NCBI RefSeq assembly: GCF_049856175.1
Contig: NZ_JBNDNA010000008.1
Coordinates: 1 to 64,000 of the forward strand
Direction: 5' to 3'
Length of the DNA stretch: 64,000 bases
Origin: JB111 sp049856175
Lineage (GTDB): Bacteria > Actinomycetota > Actinomycetes > Actinomycetales > Actinomycetaceae
The notes under the pieces were generated by a model. It saw only the letters and a list, made by a program, of their open reading frames with translations. It ran no database searches and was not told the origin of the DNA. A program made the position numbers and the translations under genes. Shown here piece after piece: positions 17,284-27,700 of this stretch (position 1 is the first letter of the stretch; each line of letters opens with the position of its first letter).

Positions 17284-17314
17284 TCGGCGCCGCACGCCCA
17301 GCGTGCGGCGCCGA
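17284..17314 (+). terminator. Hairpin after the first paralog
   Basis: A 14-bp perfect inverted repeat (17284-17297 and 17301-17314) with a CCA loop, 20 bp after the stop codon. It has no T-run but is very stable. It suggests that the four genes are separate transcription units. Confidence 0.6.
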
Positions 17315-17470
17315 CGTACGTCCGGGCCCGCCGCGGGTGAGGACTCCCCATCGGGCTCCGGCCCCCGCCACCCGGCGCAGACATACCGTGGCGCTGTCCG
17401 CCGGGAACGGTGGGCGGCGTGCGACGGGCCGAGGCCCGGCCACGGCACGACGAGGTGTGGAGGACCAGAC

Positions 17471-18445
17471 GTGTCGAACGACGGCCAGTGGGGCCAGCAG
17501 GGCGACTACCTGCAGCAGGGCGGGTATCCCGACCAGAGCGGCTATCCGCAGCACGGCGGCTACCCGCCGCAGGGCGGCTATCCGCCGCAGGCCGGGCCGG
17601 GCGGCCAGCAGCCTCACGGGTACGGTCCCCCGCCCCAGGGCTACGGGCAGCCCAGCGGCTACGGGCAACCCGGCGGCTACGGGCAACCCGGCGGCTACGG
17701 CGGACCCCAGCAACCCGGAGGTCCCGGGTCCGGCGGATCGAAGAGCTGGCTGTGGGTGCTCGTCGGGGTCGTCGTCGTCGCGGCCCTCGGCGTCGGGTCG
17801 TACTTCCTCTTCTTCGCGGGTGACGACGAGAGCGCGCAGGAGCCGCAGCAGGAGGGCGGTCTCCCCGCGCTGCCGGAGGATGGGGTGCCGGAGGGCGAGA
17901 TGCCGGAGGGCGGGATGCCGTCGATGCCCGACGACCTGCCGACCGACATCCCCGAGCTGCCGGGCGGTGACGGAGGGGACGGCAGCGACGCCCCGTTCCC
18001 GGAGATCCCCGGCGGCAGCGGCGAGTCCGAGGCCACCGTCGTCGACGTCGAGGTCGGCGCACCCTTCGAGACCGCCGAGGGCCACACCATCACCCTGAAC
18101 TCGTTCGAGCGGGACTTCCAGTGCGACGGCCAGCCGCTGACGACCGACTCCTTCGTGGCGCTGGAATTCACCGTCACGGCCGCGGGCTCGACCCAGGCGA
18201 CCTCCCCGTCGGCGGGACTCACGCTGCAGTCGCCCGAGGGCGACATCAACTCCTTCGACGCGATCGGATGCCTGAGCGACACGAGCCAGGAGCTCGAGCC
18301 GTTCGTCGACCCGGGCGCCACCGAGACCGGTCTCGTCCTCCTCGTCCCGCCGGCCGACGGGCCGTTCACCCTCGAGTACGACCCGATGATGGGGATCGCC
18401 ATGCCGGGCACCGACCTGTCCGTCGCCCGCTGGACGATCGACTGA
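17471..18445 (+). CDS. Membrane-anchored secreted-domain protein, paralog 2
   Basis: 324 residues from a GTG at 17471 (MSNDGQWG, the same opening as the gene at 16236). The N-terminal GGYPPQ/GYGQP repeats are followed by a TM helix at about 95-117 (SWLWVLVGVVVVAALGVGSYFLFF), a Pro/Glu/Gly linker, and a C-terminal beta-sandwich-like domain with two cysteines (DFQCDGQ and AIGCLSD) ending ARWTID. The domain pattern (effect of bound ions or ligands on Ig-like strands) recalls DUF4352/telokin-like lipoproteins. Function is unknown. Confidence 0.75.
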   Translation: MSNDGQWGQQGDYLQQGGYPDQSGYPQHGGYPPQGGYPPQAGPGGQQPHGYGPPPQGYGQPSGYGQPGGYGQPGGYGGPQQPGGPGSGGSKSWLWVLVGVVVVAALGVGSYFLFFAGDDESAQEPQQEGGLPALPEDGVPEGEMPEGGMPSMPDDLPTDIPELPGGDGGDGSDAPFPEIPGGSGESEATVVDVEVGAPFETAEGHTITLNSFERDFQCDGQPLTTDSFVALEFTVTAAGSTQATSPSAGLTLQSPEGDINSFDAIGCLSDTSQELEPFVDPGATETGLVLLVPPADGPFTLEYDPMMGIAMPGTDLSVARWTID

Positions 18446-18611
18446 CCCTGCGCCGTCCAGAGCCGTCCAGGAGCGTCGAGATCCGGTCGGACCAGGCCGG
18501 TCCCCGGCCCCACGTGAGCCACACCGGGCTAGCGTGGCGGCGCCACCCGCCGCCCGGCGGGCCGCACTGCGAGAGGATCGCGGTGCCGGAAGCGTCGGCG
18601 CGGAGGTCGGC

Positions 18612-19595
18612 ATGGTGGACGAGGAGCACCGGCTGGCCCGGGCCGGCTATCTCGAGGAGTTCTTCCACGACCAGGACGGGCCCGGACGGTACGCCGACGG
18701 CCGGTTGCCGCCCCACCTCGACTTCCACGAGGGCCACCTGACACAGACCGGTCCCGACCGAGCACGCCCGGACCCCGCCACCGCCACCGCCCCTGTGGGA
18801 GCGGGGGGTGGTCGGCACGTCGCTCGTTCGCACGACTGGCCCTGGCTCGTCGTCGGGGCGGCGACGGTCGTCCTCGCGGCCGTGGTCGGCTACTGGGTCG
18901 TCGATACCGCCGAGCGCGACGGGCTCCCCCTGGACGCCGTACGACCGCCACCCGCCATGACCGCGAGTCCCGCGCCGACAGTCCCACCCACCGCACCACC
19001 GACCACGCCCGCGCCCGTCCCCTCACCGACGCCGTCGCCCACGCCCCCGCCGGACGGCCCGGACTCGCCGTTCCCCTTCCCCTTCCCGCTCCCACCGGGG
19101 ACGCCCGGAGCCGGGGGCGACCTGCCCGCCGGCATCGCCCACGCGTTCCCTCTCACGCAGGGCTCGGCCGCCGCCGGGGACGACGCCGTCGTCGACGTCG
19201 TCGCCATCGGCGAGACGTGGACCGGGCCGGACGGGACCACCCTCACGATCGACGACGTCGAGCGCGACCTGCAGTGCTCCGCCGCCTGGGCGCCGTCCGG
19301 AGAGGTCGTCGCGCTCGAGGTGACGATGACCGTGCCTGCCGACACCCGGGCACCCGCCCTCACCCTCGTCCCCGGCGTCACCCTGAGCTCGCCCGGCGGC
19401 ACGCTCACGGCCGTGACGCCCGCATGCCTGGCCGGCGGCTCGACGGCCCTCCCGAGCACGGTCTCCCCCGGCGAGACGGTGTCGGGCACGGTCCTCGTCC
19501 TCGCCCCCGGGCCGGGGCGGTTCGACGTCGAGCTCGAGCCCGGCATTCTCGACGACGCCGGCCCGCAGACCTTCGTCCGCTGGACGATCGACTGA
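18612..19595 (+). CDS. Membrane-anchored secreted-domain protein, paralog 3
   Basis: 327 residues from the ATG at 18612; the upstream extension lacks an SD sequence. Here the cytoplasmic part is short and charged rather than Gln/Tyr-rich. The TM helix is at about 75-98 (WPWLVVGAATVVLAAVVGYWVV), then a Pro/Thr linker and the same C-terminal domain: GETWTGPDGTTLTIDDVERDLQCS, a second cysteine in TPACLAG, and the ending VRWTID. It shares the two-cysteine pattern with its neighbours, indicating tandem duplication. Confidence 0.75.
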   Translation: MVDEEHRLARAGYLEEFFHDQDGPGRYADGRLPPHLDFHEGHLTQTGPDRARPDPATATAPVGAGGGRHVARSHDWPWLVVGAATVVLAAVVGYWVVDTAERDGLPLDAVRPPPAMTASPAPTVPPTAPPTTPAPVPSPTPSPTPPPDGPDSPFPFPFPLPPGTPGAGGDLPAGIAHAFPLTQGSAAAGDDAVVDVVAIGETWTGPDGTTLTIDDVERDLQCSAAWAPSGEVVALEVTMTVPADTRAPALTLVPGVTLSSPGGTLTAVTPACLAGGSTALPSTVSPGETVSGTVLVLAPGPGRFDVELEPGILDDAGPQTFVRWTID

Positions 19596-19715
19596 GATCG
19601 GTCCTCCGACAAGAACCCGGGCACCCCTCCCCGTTTCCGGTCGCGCTGCCGGGGCGCACCGCGCCCGTAGGCTGACGCGCATCGCCCGGCCGGGCGGCAG
19701 ACCTGGGAGGACACG

Positions 19716-20843
19716 ATGAGCAACGAGGGACGCTGGCGCCACGAGGGGAACGCGTTCGAGCAGCCTGGGGCCGACGCCACCCGGCCCGTCCACGCGGGCG
19801 ACGCGCCGCGCGCCGACGGCCCCGGCGCCTACGGTCCGGTCTCCGGCAGCCAGGGCTCCGCGGGGCACGGCACCTCGGCGTACGGCTCCGACCACGGGCG
19901 CGGAGCCCAGGGCGCGTCGGCTTACGGCTCCGACCGCACGGGCGGAGCCCAGGGGGCCTCGGCCTACCGCGGTAGTGAGTACACGGCCGGCGGGGCCGGA
20001 GCTGCCCCCACCTACCAGCCCTCCTACGGCGGCGGATCCGGCGGCGACCTCCCCCCGGGCGACGGCGGGAGGACCCCGCGCGGCGGAGGATTCCCCTGGC
20101 TGGCCGTCATCCTCGGCGTCCTCGCCGTGGCGGCGGCCGCCGTCGCGGTGTGGTTCTTCCTCCTGCGCGACTCCGGCAACGAGGAGGCCGCGACCGACGA
20201 TGCCGACGTCGAGGTTCCCAGCGGGGAGTCCGGCTCCGACTCCGCCCCGCCGACCGACGAGGACCCCTCCGGCGACGAGACGCCGAGCGACGACCCGACC
20301 GAGGAGGGGACCGGGCCCGGGGACGAGTCCGACACCGACTCGCAGGACGAGTCCGAGACCGACGACGGGTCGGAGGACGACACCGGCGGCGCGGAGTCCC
20401 CGAGCGACGACGACGCCGACGGGCCTGGCACCCCCGACGACGCGACGCTCCTCGAGATCGGCGAGACCCACACGCTTGAGAACGGCATGGAGGTCACCCT
20501 CGACGCGGTCGAGCGCGACGCCGAGTGCGCCACCTCCCCGGGCGACCCGTTCACCGCCCTGACGTTCACGGTGGTCGCGCACGACGACGAGCTCGTCCCC
20601 GCCGTCCCGCCGCTGCCGGGCATCACGGTGTCCACCTCAGAGGGCGACATCAACGCGGTCGACGTCCTCGGGTGCATCGACGACTCCGAGTCCCTGCCCC
20701 CGGTGGTCGGCCCCGGCGAGGAGGCCACCGGCACCGTGCTCGTGCCCGATCCCGTCGAGGGTTCCTACGACGTCATCTACCAGCCCGTGACGAACATCGT
20801 CTCGGGCGGCGAGACCGAGGCCCTGGCCTGGACGATCGACTGA
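19716..20843 (+). CDS. Membrane-anchored secreted-domain protein, paralog 4
   Basis: 375 residues starting MSNEGRWRH after a good SD sequence (GGGAGGACACG). The cytoplasmic part contains three spaced copies of a GA..ASAYGSD-type motif, followed by a TM helix at about 127-150 (FPWLAVILGVLAVAAAAVAVWFFLL), a very acidic Ser/Asp/Glu linker (about 155-245) and the duplicated C-terminal domain with DAVERDAECAT, LGCIDD and the ending AWTID. It is the last of the array, convergent with dnaG. Confidence 0.75.
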   Translation: MSNEGRWRHEGNAFEQPGADATRPVHAGDAPRADGPGAYGPVSGSQGSAGHGTSAYGSDHGRGAQGASAYGSDRTGGAQGASAYRGSEYTAGGAGAAPTYQPSYGGGSGGDLPPGDGGRTPRGGGFPWLAVILGVLAVAAAAVAVWFFLLRDSGNEEAATDDADVEVPSGESGSDSAPPTDEDPSGDETPSDDPTEEGTGPGDESDTDSQDESETDDGSEDDTGGAESPSDDDADGPGTPDDATLLEIGETHTLENGMEVTLDAVERDAECATSPGDPFTALTFTVVAHDDELVPAVPPLPGITVSTSEGDINAVDVLGCIDDSESLPPVVGPGEEATGTVLVPDPVEGSYDVIYQPVTNIVSGGETEALAWTID

Positions 20844-20893
20844 CGCTCCCGACCGCGACGCTCGCCGGGTGCGCTACTGCGGGCCGCGGCGGG

Positions 20894-22999
20894 CTACGGC
20901 GGGCCGAGCGAGCGTCGCCTCGACTCCAGCTCCATGAGGGCGGCGAACCGCTCCGCGTAGGCAGCGTCGTCGGGGTCGGTGCGCTGCAGCGCACCCTTGG
21001 CGTCACCGATGAGCCGGGTGAGCCCCATGCGTACCAGCGCGACGACGACGCCGCGCGCGTAGTCCTTCAACGCCTCGGGGCGGTCCTCCGGGAGCGGGGC
21101 CACCGCCATGCCGGTCACCGAGTCGGCCACCGGTCCGACCGCGTTCTCCCGCACGGCCTCCACCCAGTGCGCGGCAGCCTCGCGCTGGGCCGCCTGCTCG
21201 CCCGCCCCGGCGCCGCGCCGCTCGGCGAGGTGCGTCGCGAAGGTCGCGACCCCGCCGGCAGCCCGGATCGCGTCGTGCGCGGCACGGTAGGAGGGGACGG
21301 TGAAGGTGTCGGCCGAGAGTGAGTCGAAGCCGGCTGCGGCCGCGTCGGCGGGCAGCTGGAGCGCGACCTCGAGGACCTGTCGCTCGAGCCGCGCGACCGG
21401 GTCCTCCGGGCCACGGTGCCCGACGGCGCCGCCCGCCGTCGCCCCCCACGAACCACCCTGACCGGCGAGCTGCCCGTCGGGACGGCCTCCGCCCGGTTGC
21501 CCGGGCCCGCCGTCGTACGCGGGCGAGGCTCCGCCGTCGGGGCCCGGTCTTCCTTGTCCTCCCTGTCCCCCCGGTCCTCCTTGTCCTCCCGGGCCTGACC
21601 GTGCCGGCGGGGCCGCGCTGCGCCGCGCGCTGCTCTCCGCGGACCGGACGGCCTGGCGGACGCTCACGTCGTCCATCCCCAACCAGCCGGCGAGCTGCCG
21701 GGCGTACTCGCCGCGCAGGGCGCGGTCGCGGATCGCGGCGACCACCGGCGCGGCCGAGCGCAGGCCCGCCACGCGTCCCTCGGCGGTGCCCAGGTCGAGG
21801 GAGGCCAGCGAGGAACGGATGACGAACTCGAACAGCGGCTCGCGGCCGGCGACCAGGTCACGGACCGCGGCGTCGCCACGCTCGAGCCGCAGGTCGCACG
21901 GGTCCAGGCCACCGGGCGTGACGGCGACGAAGGTCTGGGCGGCGAAACGCTGGTCCTCGTCGAACGCGCGGATGGCAGCCTTCTGCCCGGCGGCGTCGCC
22001 GTCGAACGTGAACACCACCTCACCGCCGCGCGCGGACCCGGCGGTCATCACGCCGGACGCGGCGTCGCCGACGTCCCCGAGCAGGCGGCGCACGATGCGC
22101 ACGTGGTCCTCGCCGAACGCGGTGCCGCAGGTGGCCACGGCCGTGGTCACGCCGGCCAGGTGCGCGGCCATGACGTCGGTGTACCCCTCGACGACGACGA
22201 CCTGCCGACCGCGCCCGATGTCCTTGCGCGCGAGGTCGATGCCGTACAGGACGTGCGACTTCCGGTACAGCTGCGTCTCGGGGGTGTTGAGGTACTTCGG
22301 CCCCTGGTCGGACTCCAGCAGCCGGCGCGCGCCGAAGCCGAGTACCTCCCCCGAGGTGGAGCGGATGGGCCAGACCAGGCGGCCCCGGAACCGGTCGTAC
22401 ACACCCCGCTGCCCCTGAGAGACGAGGCCGGCCGCGAGGATCTCCTGGTCGGTCAGCCCGCGGCTGCGCAGGTGCTTGAGCAGGTGGTCCCAGCCCTCGG
22501 GGGCGAACCCGACGCCGAAGTGCGCCGCGGCGGCCTGGTCGAAGCCCCGCTCGGCGAGGAACGCGCGGGCGGGCGCGGCGCCGGGCGAGGAGAGCTGGTC
22601 GACGAAGTACTCGGCCGCGATCCGGTTGGCCTCCACGAGACGGCGACGACGGCCGGGCTCGGTGCCGGACGACTGACGGGAGCGACCCTCGCCGTCCTCC
22701 CGGCGCAGCTCGAGGCCGACCCGGTCGGCGAGCATCTCGATCGCCTCGGCGAACGACAGGCCCTCGATCCGCTGGACGAAGCTGACGACGTCGCCACCCT
22801 CGCCGCAGCCGAAGCAGTGCCAGACGCCCACCTGCGGGCGGACGTGGAACGAGGGGGTGCGCTCGTCGTGGAACGGGCACAGGCCCTTCATCGACCCGAC
22901 GCCGGCGGACCGGAGCGTGACGTGCGCGCCGACGACCTCCTCGATGCGGACCCGCTCCTTGACCGCCTCGATGTCCTCGCGGCGGATCATGCCCGCCAC
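20894..22999 (-). CDS. dnaG: DNA primase
   Basis: 701 residues from a GTG at 22999, directly adjacent to the dgt stop. The N-terminal zinc-binding motif is C41-P-F-H44 with C62-F-G-C65. The RNA polymerase domain and Toprim fold carry EGYTD and FDGDAAGQ. The C-terminal DnaB-helicase-binding region is preceded by a collagen-like Gly/Gln/Pro linker (GPGGQGGPGGQGGQG and onward, about 50 residues), longer than in most primases. It synthesises replication primers at the fork. The dgt-dnaG order is common in actinobacteria. Confidence 0.97.
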   Translation of the reverse strand: MAGMIRREDIEAVKERVRIEEVVGAHVTLRSAGVGSMKGLCPFHDERTPSFHVRPQVGVWHCFGCGEGGDVVSFVQRIEGLSFAEAIEMLADRVGLELRREDGEGRSRQSSGTEPGRRRRLVEANRIAAEYFVDQLSSPGAAPARAFLAERGFDQAAAAHFGVGFAPEGWDHLLKHLRSRGLTDQEILAAGLVSQGQRGVYDRFRGRLVWPIRSTSGEVLGFGARRLLESDQGPKYLNTPETQLYRKSHVLYGIDLARKDIGRGRQVVVVEGYTDVMAAHLAGVTTAVATCGTAFGEDHVRIVRRLLGDVGDAASGVMTAGSARGGEVVFTFDGDAAGQKAAIRAFDEDQRFAAQTFVAVTPGGLDPCDLRLERGDAAVRDLVAGREPLFEFVIRSSLASLDLGTAEGRVAGLRSAAPVVAAIRDRALRGEYARQLAGWLGMDDVSVRQAVRSAESSARRSAAPPARSGPGGQGGPGGQGGQGRPGPDGGASPAYDGGPGQPGGGRPDGQLAGQGGSWGATAGGAVGHRGPEDPVARLERQVLEVALQLPADAAAAGFDSLSADTFTVPSYRAAHDAIRAAGGVATFATHLAERRGAGAGEQAAQREAAAHWVEAVRENAVGPVADSVTGMAVAPLPEDRPEALKDYARGVVVALVRMGLTRLIGDAKGALQRTDPDDAAYAERFAALMELESRRRSLGPP

Positions 23000-24304
23000 T
23001 CAGTACACCTCGGAGAGCATCCCGCACAGCCGGGCGTGCCACTGCTGCGCGGACGTGTCGGTGAGCGACGCGATCTGGTCGACGACCACGCGCAGGCGCT
23101 CGGCGTCCGAGCCGACGGTTCGCCAGCGCTGCGCCAGGTGCGGCTCGAGATGCTCGGCCCCGCCCGCGCTCAGCGCGTCCGCGAGGTCGAAGAGGATCGT
23201 GCGCTGCGCCAGGTAGAGCGGCTCGGTCTCCCGCGGCGCCATGACGTAGTGCGCCGCGACCCCCTTGAGCGCGAGGATCTCGGCCTCGGTGCCCGGCGGG
23301 ACGACGAGGTCGGCGGCGTACCGGGTGAGCGGGTCCTCGCCGTGGCGCTCCCGGGTCGCGTCCTCGGCCGCGGCACAGAACCGGCCGATGAGCTGGCTCG
23401 CCATGTCCTTGAGCGCCGCGAGGCCCGCCCACGAGTGGTCGAAGCTCCGCGGGACGACCGGAAGTGCGAGGACGCGGTCGAGGGCGGCGCCGATCTCGTC
23501 GTCGCTCAGCGCCGGGTCGTACCAGGAGCGCACCTGGGCGACGACGCCGTCCTGCACGCGGTCGGCTCGGACGCCCGCGATGTCGACGCGGCCCCCGGCC
23601 ACGGCATCCTCGACGTCGTGCACCGAGTACGCGACGTCGTCGGCCAGGTCCATGACCTGGGCCTCCAGGCAGCGGCGCCGATCGGGGGCCCCGTCGCGCA
23701 GCCAGGCGAACGTCTCGGCGTCGTCGGCGTAGACACCGAACTTCGCCGTCGTCGTGCCGTCGGCGCGGCGCGGGCCGGCACCCGTGGCCCACGGGTACTT
23801 CACGGTGGCGTCGAGCGTGGCGCGGGTGAGGTTGAGGCCCACGCCGGTGCCGTCGTCGGTCATGATCTTCGGCTCGAGCGAGGTGAGCAGCCGCAGCGTC
23901 TGGGCGTTGCCCTCGAAGCCGCCGATGCCGGCGGCCACCTCGTGCAGCGCGCGCTCGCCGTTGTGGCCGAACGGCGGGTGACCGAGGTCGTGGGAGAGGC
24001 AGGCAGCGTCGACGACGTCCGGGTCGCACCCCAGCGCCTGACCGAGCTCGCGGCCGACCTGCGCGACCTCGAGGGAGTGCGTGAGACGCGTGCGGACGAA
24101 GTCGTCCGAGCTCGGACCGAGGACCTGGGTCTTTGCGCCGAGACGGCGCAGCGCCGAGGAGTGCAGCACGCGGGCGCGGTCCCGCTGGAACGGGGAGCGA
24201 CGCGGATTCTTGCCCTCCTCGGGCCACCATCGGTCGGCGTCGGTGGCGGTGTACGGGGCCGGGACGGACCTCGTCCGTGCGACCTGCTCCGCCGATGCGC
24301 TCAC
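23000..24304 (-). CDS. dgt: dGTPase-like HD-domain triphosphohydrolase
   Basis: 434 residues. HD-domain metal ligands are visible: HSS (His48), HSLEV (His76), SHDLGHPPFGHNGE (His105-Asp106, His109, His114). The family hydrolyses dNTPs, classically dGTP to deoxyguanosine and triphosphate, and helps control nucleotide pools. The length is that of the actinobacterial dGTPase-like branch. Its stop abuts the dnaG start, so it is cotranscribed with primase, linking dNTP control to replication. Confidence 0.93.
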   Translation of the reverse strand: MSASAEQVARTRSVPAPYTATDADRWWPEEGKNPRRSPFQRDRARVLHSSALRRLGAKTQVLGPSSDDFVRTRLTHSLEVAQVGRELGQALGCDPDVVDAACLSHDLGHPPFGHNGERALHEVAAGIGGFEGNAQTLRLLTSLEPKIMTDDGTGVGLNLTRATLDATVKYPWATGAGPRRADGTTTAKFGVYADDAETFAWLRDGAPDRRRCLEAQVMDLADDVAYSVHDVEDAVAGGRVDIAGVRADRVQDGVVAQVRSWYDPALSDDEIGAALDRVLALPVVPRSFDHSWAGLAALKDMASQLIGRFCAAAEDATRERHGEDPLTRYAADLVVPPGTEAEILALKGVAAHYVMAPRETEPLYLAQRTILFDLADALSAGGAEHLEPHLAQRWRTVGSDAERLRVVVDQIASLTDTSAQQWHARLCGMLSEVY

Positions 24305-24355
24305 GGATCAAGTCTAGGTGGCCCGGTCCCGCGCTGCTCCCGCCCTCCCCAACCC

Positions 24356-24730
24356 GGCGAGTGAGCGCGGTACTGCCGGCGCTTATGACGAGTGAGCGGA
24401 CCTCTGCCCGTTCCGTGTGGCGAGTGAGCGGACTTCTGCCCGCTGGGGAGCGGATTCCGGTGTCGCGCCGAGGCGCCGTTGCCCAGTCAATCGGGTAACC
24501 GTCGAGGCAGTCCCCCGGGGGCACTGCCTCGATGGTTACCCCATTGACTCACCGACCACACCGAGCCGAGCACCGAGCATCGCGACGACGACGGGCGGGC
24601 CCCGCACCCCATCAGGGTGCGGGGCCCGCCCGACAGGTGAGCGCCGCCCGGACCTCGGTCCGGGCGACGCTCACCGGCGGAGCAGAACTCCGCTCACTCG
24701 TGGAGCAGAGCAGAGGTCCGCTCACTCGCC
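24356..24730. repeat. Array of direct and inverted repeats in a 448-bp gene-free gap
   Basis: The gap 24305-24752 holds no gene. A 21-bp unit close to GGCGAGTGAGCGGACTTCTGC occurs three times forward (24356, 24387, 24419; the first diverged) and twice inverted (24681-24700, 24710-24730). Between them lie three large hairpins: 24485-24511/24523-24549 (25 of 27 paired), 24592-24609/24615-24632 (18 of 18) and 24636-24654/24657-24675 (18 of 19). No transposase is present. Confidence 0.8.
24592..24632 (-). terminator. Strong hairpin, probable terminator of the phosphoesterase gene
   Basis: A perfect 18-bp stem with a 5-nt loop, lying downstream of the minus-strand phosphoesterase gene. It lacks a clear T-run. 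It is one of three hairpins in the repeat array. Confidence 0.55.
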
Positions 24731-24752
24731 GATGATCGGCATCAGGTTCTGG

Positions 24753-27700
24753 TCAGCGGCGGACTCCGAGGGTGTCGGAGCCGTCGCCGTCCCAGTCACC
24801 GACGTACACCTCGTCGCCGGCCCGGCCGTACCGGACCTCGGTGTCGGCCACCGTGGAGGTCAGCGAGTTCGACACCAGGTAGAGGTTCCCGCGGCGCACG
24901 GCGAAGGTGTCGACCGCGTCGCCGTCCCAGTCACCAACCAGCACGTCATCACCGGCCCGGCCGTAGTCCAGCTCGACGTCCGCCCAGCCCGTGCTGAGCG
25001 AGTTCGAGACGAAGTAGGTGTTGCCGCGGCGGACGGTGAAGGTGTCGACGGCGTCGCCGTCATAGTCCCCGACCAGCACGGTGTCGTCGGCGCGGCCGTA
25101 GTCCAGCACCGCATCCGCGTTCCCACCGGTCAGGGAGTTCGACAGGAAGTAGCTGTTCCCACGACGCACCGCGAACGAATCCGCGCCGTCCCCGTCCCAG
25201 TCACCCACCAGCACCGCATCGTCCGCACGCCCGTAGGTCAGCTCGACCTCCGCCGCACCGCCATACAGCGAGTTGGACAGGAAGTAGGCGTTACCCCGAC
25301 GCACGGCCAGCGTGTCGGACCCGTCGCCGTCCCAGTCACCGACCAGCACCTCATCACCCGGACGACCGAAGCTGAACTCGTGATCGGCCCAGATCCCCCA
25401 CCCGTCGTTCAGGTAGAACCCACGCCCCGGTGACGGCGGCACCGGCTCAGGCTCCGGCTCGGGGTCCGGACGAGGCTCACCCGGCTCCTCGTCGTCGCCC
25501 GGCACCGTCACCTGGCCGGCCACGGCCTCCGAGCGACGCTCGCCGAACCCGTGGGTGAGGCCGAACTCGTGGGTGCCGGTCGCCGTCGGGTCCGCGAGGG
25601 CACCCTCGAGGGTCCAGGAACCGTCCTCCGCCACGACGGCCTCACCGGTGACCGCGCCGGTGGCGACGACGGTCGCGCCCGGCTGCCCGGTGCCAGTGAG
25701 CGCCGGGAGGACGCCGTCGGCGCCGGACTCGAGCTCCGCCGTCGGGGCCGTGAAGGCCTCGACCTCCGGGCGGTCGATGAGCCACTCGCCGGGCTCGGTG
25801 GCGCGGTCGATGACGCGGACCTCACCGACGCCGCCGTGCCAGCCGGCCCCGACCTCGTCGTCGCTCAGGGCGGCGCCGATCATCCACGGGTAGCCCTCCT
25901 CGAAGGACATGCCGTTGCCGTCGCTGATGTTGCGCAGGATCGGCATGCCGTCCACGTACATCGTCACCGAACCGTCCTCGGGGTCGTTGACCATCGCGAG
26001 GTGGTACCAGTCGTCGGAGGTGATCTCGCCGGACCATGCGGTGCGGTCGCCGGTGGTGGGGTCCTCGGGGACGACCGTCCACTGGAACTCGCGCAGGTTG
26101 GAGAAGCCGATCGACGCCGGCGAGTCGGTGTAGTCCCAGATCTGCGCCATGTCCGGGATGCGGGAGCGGTTGCCGGAGCGGGCCAGCGCGCGGGTCCACG
26201 CGTTCTCCTCGGCGGTCCACTCCTCCGAGATGTTGATGAACGCCTCGATCGTGTAGCCGTCGTCGAACTCGACGTTGGTCACGGGCACGCCGTGCTCGGT
26301 GCTGAAGTAGCTGAACCGGTCGTCGCTGTTGGACGAGTTGTCGAAGCAGATGCCGCTCGCGGAGGAGGAGAAGGCGTGTCCCTCGCACAGGGAGACGTCC
26401 GCCTCCTGCGCCGTCGGGGAGGTGTCGATCGGACCGCGGGTCATCGCCTGGTCCTCACGGATGACGTCGGGCAGGATCGCGCCCTCGGGAAGCACCTCCC
26501 CGATCTCCGCGTCGACGAGGTTCGGCCGCCAGTGCGCGACCGTCCCCTCGGTGCGCACGAAGTCCTCGGTGGAGCCCGGAACCGCACGGTCGACCGGCGG
26601 CACGCCCTCGAAGCCGTCGAGGATGAGGCTGCGGGCGCGCTCCGTGAGCGAGGTGTCCTCGCCGTCGCCCGGCTCCCAGTCCGGGTTGAAGCCGGAGAAC
26701 CGCTCGGCGAAGTCGATGTCGACCGTGTACTCCTCGTTGGGAGCGTCGAGCATCGGGCGGTCGTGGACGGTCAGGTCCTCGGGGTCCTTGCCGACGACCC
26801 ACGGCGAGGGCGCCGACACGTGGATCGCGTCGCTCTCCAGGTCGAACTCGAGCAGGCCCAGGTAGCCGTTGCCGCCCTCGTAGTGCATCTGCCAGTCCTG
26901 GAGGATCTGGATGACCCCGTTGCCGTTGTCGTTCTCCACCACCCGGTGCGTCGACCCGTGGTTGTGGCCCGAGAGCGTGAGGAAGATCTGGTCGTTGTCA
27001 CGGATCAGCCCGTCCCACAGCCGCTCCCCGTTCCCGCCCGTCACAGCGGTCACGCCGTCCGAGTCGACGCCGAGGATCTCGTGCGAGACGAGGATCGTCG
27101 GGAGCGTGGGGTGCTCCGCCATGACCTGGTCGGCCCACTCGAGCGTCTCGTCCGAGGTGCGCCAGGCGAGCGAGAGCACGAGGTACTCCTGCCCCTCGGC
27201 CTCGAAGACGTGGTACTCGCTGAAGCCGGTGGCGTCGCGGCCCGAGTCCGGGGACTGCGCGGCCGAGCGCTCCGGGGAGAACCACTGCAGGTAAGGCTCG
27301 TCGGGACTCAGCTCGGTGTCGTTCGACCTCGAGTCGGTGAGGTCGTGGTTGCCGGGCAGCACCGAGTACGGAAGGCCGGCGTCTTCGAGCACCTGGTGGG
27401 CAGCGTCCGGCGTCTCCCACTCGCGCTCGACGCCCGCACGGTCGACGACGTCGCCCACGTGCGTGACGAACGGGATGTTGAGCTCGTCGCGCACCTCGGC
27501 GAGCCACTCGGTCTGCGCCTGGTACGGGTTGCTGCCGTAGCGCGGCTCGAACTGGTCGGCCGCGTAGCGGGAGTAGAACTGGGTGTCCGGCAGGTTGGCG
27601 AGCGTCCAGCGGGACCCCTCCGCCGCCTGGTCGTTCTCGTCGGTCTGATCGTCCTGTGCCGCCGGGTCCGGGGGCGCCGGCTGCGCGAGCGCAGGTGCGG

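Noticed and set aside
24305..24752. An insertion sequence or CRISPR array
   Set aside because: There is no transposase gene, no regular spacer pattern and repeats occur in both orientations. It is kept only as a repeat array.
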